From positions 1 through 64,000 of the forward strand of contig NZ_ALJF01000013.1 of the NCBI RefSeq assembly GCF_000300855.1: a stretch of DNA of 64,000 bases, in the 5' to 3' direction. Source of the stretch: Agrobacterium albertimagni AOL15. Lineage in GTDB: Bacteria; Pseudomonadota; Alphaproteobacteria; Rhizobiales; Rhizobiaceae. Below the pieces are notes generated by a model. It made no database searches and was not told where the DNA came from. It worked only from the letters and a program-made list of their open reading frames with translations. The position numbers were made by a program, and so were the translations under genes. Of the stretch, positions 45,853-53,818 are shown in pieces (within the stretch, counting starts at the first letter, position 1; every line of letters begins with the position of its first letter).

Positions 45853-46218
45853 TTACTCCCGACAGCGAAACGGGCTGAACGAGCTCGCAGCGCCTGCATT
45901 CATGCTGGCGATGGTGAGGCCATTTGCCACCTCGATATCGGCCTCCGTCTCCGGACAGGCATCGACATCGGCAAGGCAGCCGCTGTCGATGAAGGCCTGG
46001 TTCTCCGCCATGAACGCGTCTGACACACCCTCACGTCCCACATGGTCGAGGATCTCGGCAAAGGCCTGCCGGTAGACGTCGCATTTTTTCCGCTGCCAGT
46101 CGGAGCGTGCTTCCACGGTCGTCCCGGCTTCCTGACTTTCGGCGTGTGCCGGGGCTGTGAGGCTGGCAAGGCCAAAGACGAGGGCGATGCAGGGCCAGAG
46201 ATTGTGACGAGCGATCAT
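45853..46218 (-). CDS. Small exported cysteine-containing protein downstream of beta-lactamase
   Basis: Protein of 121 residues with a signal peptide (cleavage after AHA, near residue 26). The mature part has four cysteines (KKCDVYR, SGCLAD, DACPET, FRCRE) that could form two disulfides. Its start overlaps the beta-lactamase stop by four bases (ATGA), so it is translationally coupled to it. No family recognised; a periplasmic helper is conceivable but unsupported. Confidence 0.7.
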   Translation of the reverse strand: MIARHNLWPCIALVFGLASLTAPAHAESQEAGTTVEARSDWQRKKCDVYRQAFAEILDHVGREGVSDAFMAENQAFIDSGCLADVDACPETEADIEVANGLTIASMNAGAASSFSPFRCRE

Positions 46219-47114
46219 CGCGCGTATCTCGCAAAGATAGCGTCACCGATCTCGGCAATCGCTGCGTCCCGCGCCTTCAGCGGATGCGTCTTGCCGTCCA
46301 TGTAGATCGCAATGACGAGCGGCTGGGCGCCCGGCGGCGGCCGCACGACGGCGATGACCCCGCGTGTGCCATGACCGCCGGCACCACTGCGATCGGCGAT
46401 CTGCCAGCCTTTCGGCAGTTTGGACCGCAATAGGCCATCGGCCACCGCATTGGCGGACATCCAGGCTTCCAGCTGGTCGCGGGCGGCGGGGGCAAGTGCA
46501 TCCCCGAGCAGCAGGTGTTCAAGCGTCTGCGCCATCGCCTGCGGCGTCGTCGTGTCGCGTGGATCGCCGGGTGTCGCCTCGTTGAGCTCAGGCTCATAGC
46601 GATCGAGCCGGGTGGTCTTATCGCCGATGCCGCGCAGGAAGCCCGTCACTTCGGCCGGCCCGCCCAGCGTTTTGAGGATTGCATTGGCCGCCGCATTGTC
46701 GCTGGTGCGCAGCGTGATCTCGCAAAGCGCCCGCGTGGAGAGGTTTGTCCCCACCCGCTTCTCCGTCACCGGCGAATGCGGACGCAAATCCGCTTTGGTG
46801 ATGCGTGTCGTCTGCTCGAGAACGGCGTTGCCACCGGCCAGGGCGGCCGCACAGGCGAGCGACTTGAAGGTGCTCGCCATCGCAAAACGCTCCGTCTCGC
46901 GATAAGCGACGACCGTGCCGCGCCCCGTATCGATGACGGAAAGCCCGACCCGCATGCCGAGCCTCTCCTCCACCCGCTTGGCCGCCGCGATAATCTCGCC
47001 TTCGGCAGCCTGCCCGGACGCCGGCAGGGCGCCACCGAAAAGCATCAGCGGCAGAACGAGAAGCCGGATTGGGGCGGTCATCCGGCGGGTGGTACGAGGT
47101 GTCGATGATGTCAT
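46215..47114 (-). CDS. Class A beta-lactamase, RSG variant
   Basis: Protein of 299 residues with a signal peptide of about 37 residues. The class A motifs are complete: STFK (Ser81, Lys84), SDN (Ser138-Asn140), EPELN with general base Glu174, and RSG in DRSGAGG where most class A enzymes have KTG. The Arg form is shared with PSE/CARB-type carbenicillinases. It should hydrolyse penicillins; spectrum cannot be inferred. GGAGAG upstream sets the ATG at 47114. The gene is chromosomal in context, with no integron or transposon nearby. Confidence 0.9.
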   Translation of the reverse strand: MTSSTPRTTRRMTAPIRLLVLPLMLFGGALPASGQAAEGEIIAAAKRVEERLGMRVGLSVIDTGRGTVVAYRETERFAMASTFKSLACAAALAGGNAVLEQTTRITKADLRPHSPVTEKRVGTNLSTRALCEITLRTSDNAAANAILKTLGGPAEVTGFLRGIGDKTTRLDRYEPELNEATPGDPRDTTTPQAMAQTLEHLLLGDALAPAARDQLEAWMSANAVADGLLRSKLPKGWQIADRSGAGGHGTRGVIAVVRPPPGAQPLVIAIYMDGKTHPLKARDAAIAEIGDAIFARYAR

Positions 47115-47438
47115 GCGGTGCTCTCCTTCTTTGGCCCTCATCGGTGCCAATCAAGGCATCAGGGAGGCACGCGGCAGGAGAGATGGAAAAGACGGGTTCA
47201 TCTCGGCTGGGAGGCTCACTGTGTCCCGACTGCGGCCAGAACAGTCTTCGTCTCACTGAGATAGGCCTGCATCGAGGCCCGGTCTTGTTCGATGGAATGG
47301 CATTTCTCCACCGTCTCCTCGAGCGCTGCCAGCTGCTCCCGCAGGGCATCCGCCTGGTCTAGCGAGCGGACGGAATGGGCTCCCGGACGATGTGGCCGGG
47401 CGCGGGCATCCGGAAAAGGCCTCGCGAACGGGGTCGCG
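47115..47438 (-). other. Intergenic region with a coding-like leftward frame
   Basis: No gene with a good start. On the leftward strand a frame open from the ohrR stop to TGA at 47216-47218 encodes an amphipathic coiled-coil-like segment (ADALREQLAALEETVEKCH, then DRASMQAYLSETKTVLAA), but I find no ATG/GTG/TTG before that stretch. It may be a decayed gene or a gene with an unusual start. Confidence 0.35.
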
Positions 47439-47894
47439 TCAGTCCCCGTCGATCGCTTCGAGATGCCCCTTCAGCCGCTTGAGGCTGTCGCGCAGGCTCT
47501 CGATCTCGGAGATGTCGCAGCCGATCTGGTTGCCGATCGTCGAGAAGACTTCGAGCGCGCGCGCCTTGAGGGCCCGCCCTTCCTCCGTCAGCGTGATGAA
47601 CACCACGCGTTCGTCGGCCGCATCCCGGCGGCGCGACACGTAAGAGATCTGCTCGAGCCGCTTCAGGAGCGGTGACAGCGTGCCGGAATCGAGCCCGACC
47701 TTTTCACCCAGCGCCTTCACCGAGATGTCGTCTTCCTCCCACAGCGCCATCATCACCACATATTGCGGATAGGTCAGCCCGAGCGGGGAAAGCAGCGGCT
47801 TGTAGGCACGCGTAAAGGCGTGCGCTGCGCCGTAAAGCGCAAAGCACAGCTGCTTGTCCAGCCTCAATTCCTTTTCGAGTGTTTCGTCGTCCAT
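47439..47894 (-). CDS. ohrR: Organic hydroperoxide sensor repressor
   Basis: MarR-family protein of 151 residues. The reactive cysteine (Cys17 in DKQLCFALYGAAHAF) that senses organic peroxides is conserved, followed by PLGLTYPQYVVMMALWE and the winged helix VKALGEKVGLDSGTLSPLLKRLE (region marker). Oxidation of the cysteine releases DNA. It is divergent from ohr with a palindromic operator between, the classic arrangement. The start at 47894 has AAGGG upstream; the frame extends further but loses the conserved N-terminus. Confidence 0.92.
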   Translation of the reverse strand: MDDETLEKELRLDKQLCFALYGAAHAFTRAYKPLLSPLGLTYPQYVVMMALWEEDDISVKALGEKVGLDSGTLSPLLKRLEQISYVSRRRDAADERVVFITLTEEGRALKARALEVFSTIGNQIGCDISEIESLRDSLKRLKGHLEAIDGD

Positions 47895-47970
47895 GGCCCT
47901 TGATGAACCCCTTTCGGCATCTATTGTTTCGATAGTGGCCAATACAGGCGCACATTTCAATGCGCAAAAA

Positions 47971-47993
47971 ACAATTGCGCGCAATTCAATTGT
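47971..47993. promoter_or_regulatory. Probable OhrR operator
   Basis: Perfect inverted repeat ACAATTG (47971-47977), nine-base spacer, CAATTGT (47987-47993). It is nested with a second perfect palindrome AATTGCG/CGCAATT (47973-47986). It lies between ohrR and ohr, close to both promoters, and matches the AATTG-rich sites bound by OhrR proteins in related bacteria. Confidence 0.8.
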
Positions 47994-48038
47994 GTACTAT
48001 ATAGAAAATCACCAACCGCAAAACAAGGAGAAGACCCA

Positions 48039-48461
48039 ATGGCTATTCTTTACACCGCACACGGACATGCCACCGGCGGCCGCTCAGGTCATGGCGCCTC
48101 CGACAATGGCGTGCTCGATGTCACGCTGACCACCCCGAAGGAACTCGGCGGCGACGGCGCGACCGGCACCAATCCCGAGCAGCTCTTCGCGGTCGGCTAT
48201 TCCGCCTGCTTCCTCGGCGCTCTCAAGGCCGTTGCCGGCAAGGAAAAGGTCAAGATCCCGGAAAATGCCAAGGTTCATGCTGATGTCGGCATCGGCCCGC
48301 GCGAGGATGGCACCGGCTTCGGCATCGAAGTGAAGCTCTCGGTCGAGATCCCCGGCATGGAGCGCGAACTGGCCGAGAAGCTGGTTGCTGCAGCCCACAT
48401 CGTCTGCCCTTACAGCCACGCCTTGCGCACCTCGACGGAAGTTCCGGTCTCGGTCATCTGA
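48039..48461 (+). CDS. ohr: Organic hydroperoxide reductase
   Basis: Protein of 140 residues of the Ohr/OsmC family. The catalytic cysteine pair is in YSACFLGAL (Cys57) and IVCPYSHALR (about Cys123). A conserved Arg/Glu pair (GGRSG, GTNPEQLFA) is also present. It reduces lipid and organic peroxides using dihydrolipoyl thiols. AAGGAG eight bases upstream sets the start. Regulated by the divergent OhrR. Confidence 0.95.
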   Translation: MAILYTAHGHATGGRSGHGASDNGVLDVTLTTPKELGGDGATGTNPEQLFAVGYSACFLGALKAVAGKEKVKIPENAKVHADVGIGPREDGTGFGIEVKLSVEIPGMERELAEKLVAAAHIVCPYSHALRTSTEVPVSVI

Positions 48462-48496
48462 TCGGCACACCGCCGACCCTATGCATCCACCGTCCG

Positions 48497-48522
48497 AAGG
48501 CCGGCCTCGCGCCGGCCTTTTT
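48497..48522 (+). terminator. Rho-independent terminator of ohr
   Basis: Perfect stem AAGGCCGGC (48497-48505), loop CTCGC, GCCGGCCTT (48511-48519), then TTTTTC. Thirty-six bases downstream of the ohr stop. Confidence 0.85.
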
Positions 48523-48672
48523 CCTGTGCGAGCGTCCGTCATTGGTGTTGGCATGGATCGCCGTTTCCGCAGGTGGTCAGCGCCCGCGCGGTCATAAGCA
48601 TCAGGCGGAGGAGGGGAACCCTTTGCCCTTGTTCCCGGTTCGACCTTTATACCAACAACCGAGGACGAAACC

Positions 48673-48885
48673 ATGCAAACCACCACAGCCAATGCAATCT
48701 ATGAGGATCACCGTCTGTCGCCGGATCTGCCGGTCGAGGAAGCCACGCGTCACGAGATCCGTCACCGATACCCGGCATCCGCCTTCCGCGGCCCGCTTTT
48801 CGAAGGTCGTGACCGGATCGCGCTTGTCATGGCGACTGTCATGCTGATCGGCCCGCTGGTCGCCCTTCCGCTCGGTCTCGGCTGA
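48673..48885 (+). CDS. Small membrane protein, one helix
   Basis: Protein of 70 residues: a polar, charged first half (EDHRLSPDLPVEEATRHEIRH) and one membrane helix at the C-terminus (about residues 48-68, IALVMATVMLIGPLVALPLG). ACGAAACC precedes the ATG and offers only a weak ribosome site. No family recognised. Confidence 0.65.
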   Translation: MQTTTANAIYEDHRLSPDLPVEEATRHEIRHRYPASAFRGPLFEGRDRIALVMATVMLIGPLVALPLGLG

Positions 48886-48893
48886 GGTAGCCG

Positions 48894-49340
48894 TCAGGCA
48901 CTGATCTCGATCATGCCCCGACGAAGGATCGAGGGGTCGGCCTGCATGCCGGCCTCGATCTCGCCGTGCAGGTCTATCCAGATCGGCACAGCGCTTGACA
49001 GCGTGCGCGCGCCCTCGGCGGTCAGCCGCAGGCGCTTGCCGCGCTTGTCCTTCGGGTCGGGCTCGATTGACACCCAACCGCGTGCCGAAAGCGGCTTCAA
49101 CGCTGCCGTCAGCGTGGTCCGGTCCATCGCCAGAAGCTTGGCCACCGGCCCCATGGGCGGCGGCTCCGGGCGGTTCAGCGCCATCATCAGGGAAAATTGC
49201 TGATTGGTGAGCCCGACGGGCTTCAGCGCCAGATCGAAGCGGCGGGCAAGTGCCCGCGCTGCTCGCTGGGCATGCAGGCAAAGACAGTTATCTCGGACAT
49301 GGATGATGGTTGCATAGGGAATCAGGGGCATGTTTGACAT
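48894..49340 (-). CDS. MarR family regulator
   Basis: Protein of 148 residues. It has the MarR winged-helix pattern LTNQQFSLMMALNRP, MGPVAKLLAMDRTTLTAALKPLSARGWVSIEPDPKDKRGKRLRLTAEG (region marker). Three cysteines near the N-terminus (DNCLCLHA) could be redox-sensitive, though this is inference. Divergent from the DUF899-DUF1579-VOC operon with a perfect palindrome between, so it probably controls that operon. Confidence 0.88.
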   Translation of the reverse strand: MSNMPLIPYATIIHVRDNCLCLHAQRAARALARRFDLALKPVGLTNQQFSLMMALNRPEPPPMGPVAKLLAMDRTTLTAALKPLSARGWVSIEPDPKDKRGKRLRLTAEGARTLSSAVPIWIDLHGEIEAGMQADPSILRRGMIEISA

Positions 49341-49351
49341 GGACCGAATAT

Positions 49352-49363
49352 GTTGATATCAAC
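49352..49363. promoter_or_regulatory. Palindrome between MarR gene and DUF899 operon
   Basis: Perfect twelve-base palindrome GTTGATATCAAC at 49352-49363, 27 bases before the DUF899 start and 12 bases past the MarR start. A plausible operator for the divergent MarR protein. Confidence 0.65.
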
Positions 49364-49390
49364 GTAAATGTCAAGAGGAGGAACAGCAAA

Positions 49391-50122
49391 ATGGAATATT
49401 CGGTTGTTTCGCGGGAGGAGTGGCTGGAGGCCCGCAAATCCCTGCTGCAGCAGGAGAAGGAGCTGACCCGTCAGCGCGACCGGGTAAACGCCGCCCGCCT
49501 CGCCTTGCCCTGGGTGCGCGTGGAGAAGGATTACCGCTTCCGGTCATCCACGGGCGAAAAGACGCTTGCCGATCTCTTCGACGGGCGCAGCCAGCTGATG
49601 ATCAACCATTTCATGTTTCATCCAGATTGGGAGGCAGGCTGCGAGGGCTGCTCCTTCTTCGCCGATCATATCGATGGCATGCTGCCGCATCTCAACAATC
49701 ACGACGTCACCTTCGTCACCGTCTCCCGTGCGCCGCTTGAGAAGATCGAAGCCTACAAGCGGCGCATGAACTGGCATTTCCCCTGGGTCTCGTCCGCAGG
49801 CAGTGATTTCAACTACGACTTCCACGTCTCCTTCACCAAGGAGGAGCTCGCCTCCGGCTCGGTGAACTATAATTTCCGCCAGACGCCGAGCGACCGCGCT
49901 TTCGACGAACTTCCGGGCCTGTCTGCCTTCTATCGCAACGACAAGGGCGAGATCTTCCATACCTATTCGCAATATGCCCGGGGCGGGGAGGAGGCTCTCG
50001 GCACGCTGATGATCCTCGATCATGCGCCGCTCGGCCGCAACGAAACGGGCACGCTGAGCTTCGTCAAGCGCAAGGATGAATACGCTGAGAAGCCGGTCGA
50101 GATGGCTGGTTGCTGCCACTGA
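49391..50122 (+). CDS. DUF899 thioredoxin-like protein
   Basis: Protein of 243 residues of the DUF899 family, a thioredoxin-fold group. It has FMFHPDWEAGCEGCSFFADHIDGM with a CxxC motif (region marker at about residues 75-98), SRAPLEKIEAYKRRMNWHFPWVSSAGSDFNYDF as the family signature, and a C-terminal GCCH. GAGGAGGAACAG upstream sets the start. Probably redox-linked; substrate unknown. First gene of a three-gene operon with DUF1579 and VOC proteins, likely under the divergent MarR regulator. Confidence 0.88.
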   Translation: MEYSVVSREEWLEARKSLLQQEKELTRQRDRVNAARLALPWVRVEKDYRFRSSTGEKTLADLFDGRSQLMINHFMFHPDWEAGCEGCSFFADHIDGMLPHLNNHDVTFVTVSRAPLEKIEAYKRRMNWHFPWVSSAGSDFNYDFHVSFTKEELASGSVNYNFRQTPSDRAFDELPGLSAFYRNDKGEIFHTYSQYARGGEEALGTLMILDHAPLGRNETGTLSFVKRKDEYAEKPVEMAGCCH

Positions 50123-50132
50123 GGAGGATGTC

Positions 50133-50624
50133 ATGGAATTTCCAAAACCCAGCGAACATCACCATGTCCTCGACCGGCTGGTTGGCGACTGGCTGTTCGT
50201 GACCTCGACCGGCATGGATGGCTACGACCCCGACGATCCCGAAAAACGCTGGACCGAAAAGGTCCGCTCCATCGGAGGCCTCTGGGTGGTCGCGGAAGGT
50301 GAGGGCGGCATGGGTGCGAAGGGTGATCGCGCCACCATGATCATGACCCTCGGCTACGATCCCCGCGAGGGCCATTATGTCGGCAGCTGGATCGGCTCGA
50401 TGATGGACAAGTTCTGGGTCTACAAGGGCTGGCTGGAAGACAGTGGGCAGACGCTGGTGCTTGAGGCCGAGGGGCCGAGCATGCAGGATCCGTCGCGCAC
50501 CGAGACCTATCGTGACGTCATCCATTTCATCGATGACGACACCCGAACCTTCTCGGGCAGCGTCCGCCAGCCCGACGGCAGCTTTCACATTTTCATGACC
50601 AGCGAAGCAAAACGCATCGGCTGA
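50133..50624 (+). CDS. DUF1579 family protein
   Basis: Protein of 163 residues, no signal peptide. It matches DUF1579: RLVGDWLFVTSTGMDG, EKVRSIGGLWVVAEGEG, MTLGYDPREGHYVGSWIGSMM, and a lipocalin-like beta-barrel pattern. GAGGAGGATGTC overlaps the previous gene's end region and sets the start 11 bases after its stop. Possibly binds a small ligand; function unproven. Confidence 0.85.
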   Translation: MEFPKPSEHHHVLDRLVGDWLFVTSTGMDGYDPDDPEKRWTEKVRSIGGLWVVAEGEGGMGAKGDRATMIMTLGYDPREGHYVGSWIGSMMDKFWVYKGWLEDSGQTLVLEAEGPSMQDPSRTETYRDVIHFIDDDTRTFSGSVRQPDGSFHIFMTSEAKRIG

Positions 50625-50653
50625 TCGCCGACAGATTTGGAGAGGGACTGCGC

Positions 50654-51430
50654 ATGCATGGCACATTCATCTGGCACGAGCTGATGACCCCCGATCCGGC
50701 CGCGGCCAAGGCCTTTTATGGCCCGCTGCTCGGCTGGGAGCCGACCGATATGCAGATGGAAGGCTTCACCTACACCTCGTTCGCGGTCCCCGGCTTCCCG
50801 TTCGGCGTCGCCGGCATGATGGCGCTGACGGAAGACATGAAAGGGCAGGGCATCCCGCCGAACTGGACCGGTTACATCGGCGTCGATGACGTCGACCAGA
50901 CGGCGGCCGACTATGCGGCGAATGGCGGCACGATCTGCCGCCCCGCTGAAGATATCCCAGGCGTTGGACGATTCGCAGTGGTCGCGGACCCGCAGGGCGC
51001 CATCCTTTGCATCATGACGCCGAAGATGGAAGATGGCTCCGAAGGCAGCTGGCCAACCCCGGGCAGTGTGGGCACGGTCGGCTGGAATGAGCTGATGGCC
51101 GGCGACTGGGAAAAGGTCTGGGATTTCTATGCCGCCCGATTTGGCTGGGAAAAGGACATGGCCGTCGACATGGATGCCATGGGTACCTATCAGACCTTCA
51201 AGCTCGGCGACCGTGGCATCGGCGGTATGATGACCAAGCGACCGGAAATGCCGATGCCCTATTGGGGCTTCTATTTCATCGTCCCGGCCATCGACGCGGC
51301 GATCGAAAAGGTGAAGTCACTCGGTGGAGAGCTTCTGATGGGCCCGCATCAGGTCCCCGGCGGTTCCTGGATTGCGGCCTGCCAGGACCCGCAAGGCGCC
51401 TACTTCAATCTGACGTCAGCAGAGAAATGA
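50654..51430 (+). CDS. VOC family protein (glyoxalase/bleomycin-resistance fold)
   Basis: Protein of 258 residues with two VOC modules. The first starts FIWHELMTPDPAAAKAFYGPLLGW, the second TVGWNELMAGDWEKVWDFYAARFGW, each with the His/Glu metal-ligand pattern of the fold. Ends with GPHQVPGGSWIAACQDPQGAYFNL. Likely a metal-dependent enzyme or binding protein; substrate unknown. Last gene of the operon; a terminator follows. Confidence 0.88.
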   Translation: MHGTFIWHELMTPDPAAAKAFYGPLLGWEPTDMQMEGFTYTSFAVPGFPFGVAGMMALTEDMKGQGIPPNWTGYIGVDDVDQTAADYAANGGTICRPAEDIPGVGRFAVVADPQGAILCIMTPKMEDGSEGSWPTPGSVGTVGWNELMAGDWEKVWDFYAARFGWEKDMAVDMDAMGTYQTFKLGDRGIGGMMTKRPEMPMPYWGFYFIVPAIDAAIEKVKSLGGELLMGPHQVPGGSWIAACQDPQGAYFNLTSAEK

Positions 51431-51437
51431 CATGAAA

Positions 51438-51474
51438 GAAGCCGGAGCCGCGTCAAGCGGGCTCCGGCTTCTTT
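51438..51474. terminator. Bidirectional terminator hairpin
   Basis: Perfect twelve-base stem GAAGCCGGAGCC (51438-51449), loop of ten bases, GGCTCCGGCTTC (51460-51471), then TTT on both strands. Ends the DUF899 operon and possibly the convergent gene at 51508. Confidence 0.8.
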
Positions 51475-51507
51475 CGAATTCGACAGTTGCCGTCGTGGGT
51501 GCCGGCC

Positions 51508-51735
51508 TCAGCCGCGCTTCACGGCCTTTTTCACCGCACGCTTCTTCGGTGCGGGTGCCTGCTCGGCTTCGAGCGCTTCCCGTTGCATGCGCAGCGCCTT
51601 CAACGTTTCCGTCTTGCGTTCGCGCGCGGTCGCTTCCTGAGCGATCAGCGAGCGGGCAACGCTGTCGGTCGTGGCGGCCTTGTCCTGCGGGGAAACCTTT
51701 TCGGGCTTGAAGAAGGTCTCTTTGGTGGCGGTCAT
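51508..51735 (-). CDS. Small basic protein
   Basis: Protein of 75 residues, mainly one long charged helix (TARERKTETLKALRMQREALEAEQ) and a Lys/Ala-rich C-terminus (PAPKKRAVKKAVKRG) like that of nucleic-acid-binding tails. AAGGATCC upstream is a fair ribosome site. Conserved-looking in composition but no named family recognised. It is transcribed in the same direction as rpsU, 132 bases after it. Confidence 0.65.
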   Translation of the reverse strand: MTATKETFFKPEKVSPQDKAATTDSVARSLIAQEATARERKTETLKALRMQREALEAEQAPAPKKRAVKKAVKRG

Positions 51736-51867
51736 GTCCGGATCCTTCCTGCAGCCTGGCTGCCTGTCTCGGCATGTCTTGTCCCTGCCCGTGTCGCAAT
51801 CTGCATTGCGCCTTCGTGGCGGGGAGGGCGGGTCCGCGCGCCCGAGGGCGCACGGATCATGTCGTCA

Positions 51868-52104
51868 TTAGCGCGTACGCACTGCCTTCTTCGGAGCCGG
51901 CAGAAGGCCTTCGCGCTGCATCTTCTTGCGCGCGAGCTTGCGCTGACGGCGAACGGCTTCAGCCTTTTCGCGGACGCGCTTCTCAGACGGCTTTTCAAAG
52001 GCGCTGCGGGCCTTCATCTCGCGGAAGAGACCTTCGCGCTGCATCTTCTTCTTCAGCACGCGGAGTGCTTGGTCGACATTGTTGTCACGAACGAGTACTT
52101 GCAC
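51868..52104 (-). CDS. rpsU: 30S ribosomal protein S21
   Basis: Protein of 78 residues matching bacterial S21: [42 protein letters not shown] and a basic C-terminal extension ([15 protein letters not shown]) with the KKMQREGL segment repeated once, as in rhizobial S21 paralogues. It binds the 3' end of 16S rRNA in the small subunit. GGAAA precedes the ATG. Several alphaproteobacteria have more than one S21 gene, and this one sits near a cold-shock gene, as is common. Confidence 0.95.
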   Translation of the reverse strand: MQVLVRDNNVDQALRVLKKKMQREGLFREMKARSAFEKPSEKRVREKAEAVRRQRKLARKKMQREGLLPAPKKAVRTR

Positions 52105-52253
52105 GGTCGTTTCCTTTCCGGGCTTTGATGCCCGCTTGTTTTCGAGTTTCGAAGGAGGGGATACGACAGGCTAACGCGCCATGCCCCGGCGAAGATCCCG
52201 ACAAAATCGGGCAAAGATATGGATCGCGGCTGAAGGCTTCGATCACGGGATAA

Positions 52254-52283
52254 ACAAAAAAGGCCGGGCGGAACCCGACCTTC
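52254..52283 (-). terminator. Terminator of the cold-shock gene
   Basis: On the leftward strand AGGTCGGG (from 52281), loop TTCCG, CCCGGCCT (to 52261), then TTTTTTG. Sixty bases downstream of the csp stop; separates it from rpsU. Confidence 0.85.
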
Positions 52284-52343
52284 CCTCGCCACTCAGCCCC
52301 ATCTGCCGGTACATCCGTGGTCAGTGGGGCGAGCGACAGATTA

Positions 52344-52553
52344 TTAAGCGGCGCGCAGGTTGTCGGCCGAGCTCTTGCCCGAACGCTTGTCCTGAACGAT
52401 GTCGTAGCCGATCTTCTGGCCTTCGACGAGGTCGCGCATGCCGGCGCGCTGAACTGCAGAGATGTGGACGAACACGTCGGCAGAGCCTTCATCCGGCTGG
52501 ATGAAACCAAAACCCTTGGTGCTGTTGAACCACTTTACGGTACCTGTGTTCAT
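52344..52553 (-). CDS. Cold-shock domain protein (CspA family)
   Basis: Protein of 69 residues, a single OB-fold cold-shock domain with the two RNA-binding motifs KGFGFIQ (RNP1) and DVFVHISAV (RNP2). It acts as an RNA chaperone. AAAGGAAA upstream sets the start. The 460 bases before the gene are AT-richer and contain no other gene, so a long 5' leader like those of cold-regulated csp mRNAs is likely. Confidence 0.95.
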   Translation of the reverse strand: MNTGTVKWFNSTKGFGFIQPDEGSADVFVHISAVQRAGMRDLVEGQKIGYDIVQDKRSGKSSADNLRAA

Positions 52554-53014
52554 AACGATTTCCTTTCAATCGTTGGGCTTGCCGCCGAGACATTCGACGG
52601 CTGGTATATCGACGTTGAAGGAAATCTGGCGTGCGCAAAAAGCGCGTAGACAAAGTCGCTCGCAATCTTCGATGTCGGCAATATAGGGAAATGCTCGCGC
52701 CGATACAAGCAAAAACCGGAAAAACCGCTGTTTCGAGACTCGGCCGAAGGCAGGAATCTCGACAAAAGTTTATGAAATCGTTGCGGAAATTGAGTTTTGC
52801 ACCGCGGCGAAAAAATGATGCGGCAAGGGGCGAAACGCGGCATTTCAATATTTCTTCATCATATCGTGAAGGATTGATATTTTTTCATCGCCGCAGGCCG
52901 GTCCACGCAAAAACAGTACGACTATCTTGACCTTGTCTTGCTACGACATCGCGCCGGCCGCGGCTCGAAAACCGCGGTCCGTCACGTCTCGTCACTCATC
53001 AACGGACCCTTCGG
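52554..53014. other. Divergent intergenic region with probable csp leader
   Basis: No gene. AT-rich, particularly 52840-52890. It must contain the leftward csp promoter and 5' leader and the rightward promoter of the exported protein gene at 53015. I could not assign a defined RNA thermosensor structure by eye. Confidence 0.4.
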
Positions 53015-53506
53015 ATGAACAAGTTTCTCGCCGCAACCGCAATCCTCCTGATCACCGCATCCACCGCCTTTGCAGGCACTTTCACCTTCCCCTCCGATGA
53101 ACCGGCAGCCATCGTCGATATCCCGGATGAATGGCAGCCGACCGAGACCGATTACGGCGTCGAGGCAAACTCTCCCGATGCCGGCACCTACATTTCCTTC
53201 GACGTCGCGGGCGCCGAGGACATGGACCAGGTGATGACCGATGTCTTCGCCTTCCTCGAGGAAAACGGTGTCGTGCCCGATCCGGCGTCTCAGAAAGAAT
53301 CAAAGGACCAGCTGAACGGCATGCCGTTCGAGACCATCGACTGGAAGGGCACGGACAAGGACGGTCCCGTCTCGATCGGCGTGGGCATCATTGGCCTTTC
53401 CGACGAAAAGATCGCTATCGTCACCTATTGGGCTTCCACGGAAACCGAAGCCGAGAACATGCCCGAAGTCGGCAAGATCCTTGCGACACTGAAGCCGGCC
53501 GGCTGA
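53015..53506 (+). CDS. Unknown exported protein
   Basis: Protein of 163 residues with a signal peptide (cleavage after AFA, near residue 20). The mature part is acidic and resembles small periplasmic proteins that have two-strand/helix repeats (GTFTFPSDEPAAIVDIPDEW, DQVMTDVFAFLEENGVV, EIGKILATLKP-type end). Not a named family to my knowledge. Apparently monocistronic. Confidence 0.75.
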   Translation: MNKFLAATAILLITASTAFAGTFTFPSDEPAAIVDIPDEWQPTETDYGVEANSPDAGTYISFDVAGAEDMDQVMTDVFAFLEENGVVPDPASQKESKDQLNGMPFETIDWKGTDKDGPVSIGVGIIGLSDEKIAIVTYWASTETEAENMPEVGKILATLKPAG

Positions 53507-53818
53507 TTGGCGCCGATCGTCTCGTGCCAGAAAACCAGCGTCCCGGTTCTTGAGCGCTCCGGGGCGCCTCACCGTAAGCCCGGCGAAATGCCGCAGCCAG
53601 ACAAGCCACAGAGTTCCATGGCGACAAGGCCCCCATGATCTGCTAGGAGGACGCACCCGTTCCAGGAGTGACGGGCGATCTCTAAGTCACGAAAGCCAGC
53701 CGACCATGACCATTGCTGCGGGCCTCTCCTTCGGATGCCCCGTGTCGCGCGCCCCGATATTGGGCGTATTCAGCCTCTCCGCCTTTTCCGACCAAAACAA
53801 GATTTCGGAGGCCGGCCT
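53507..53818. other. Intergenic region before the desaturase gene
   Basis: No gene seen. The desaturase frame is open back to an ATG at 53735, but that part is not conserved-looking. A promoter for the desaturase is expected here; I could not locate it with confidence. Confidence 0.35.

Noticed and set aside
43504-47114. Cell-wall resistance island linking L,D-transpeptidases and beta-lactamase
   Set aside because: L,D-transpeptidases can bypass penicillin targets, but the genes are on opposite strands with an unrelated gene and a terminator between; adjacency is not enough.
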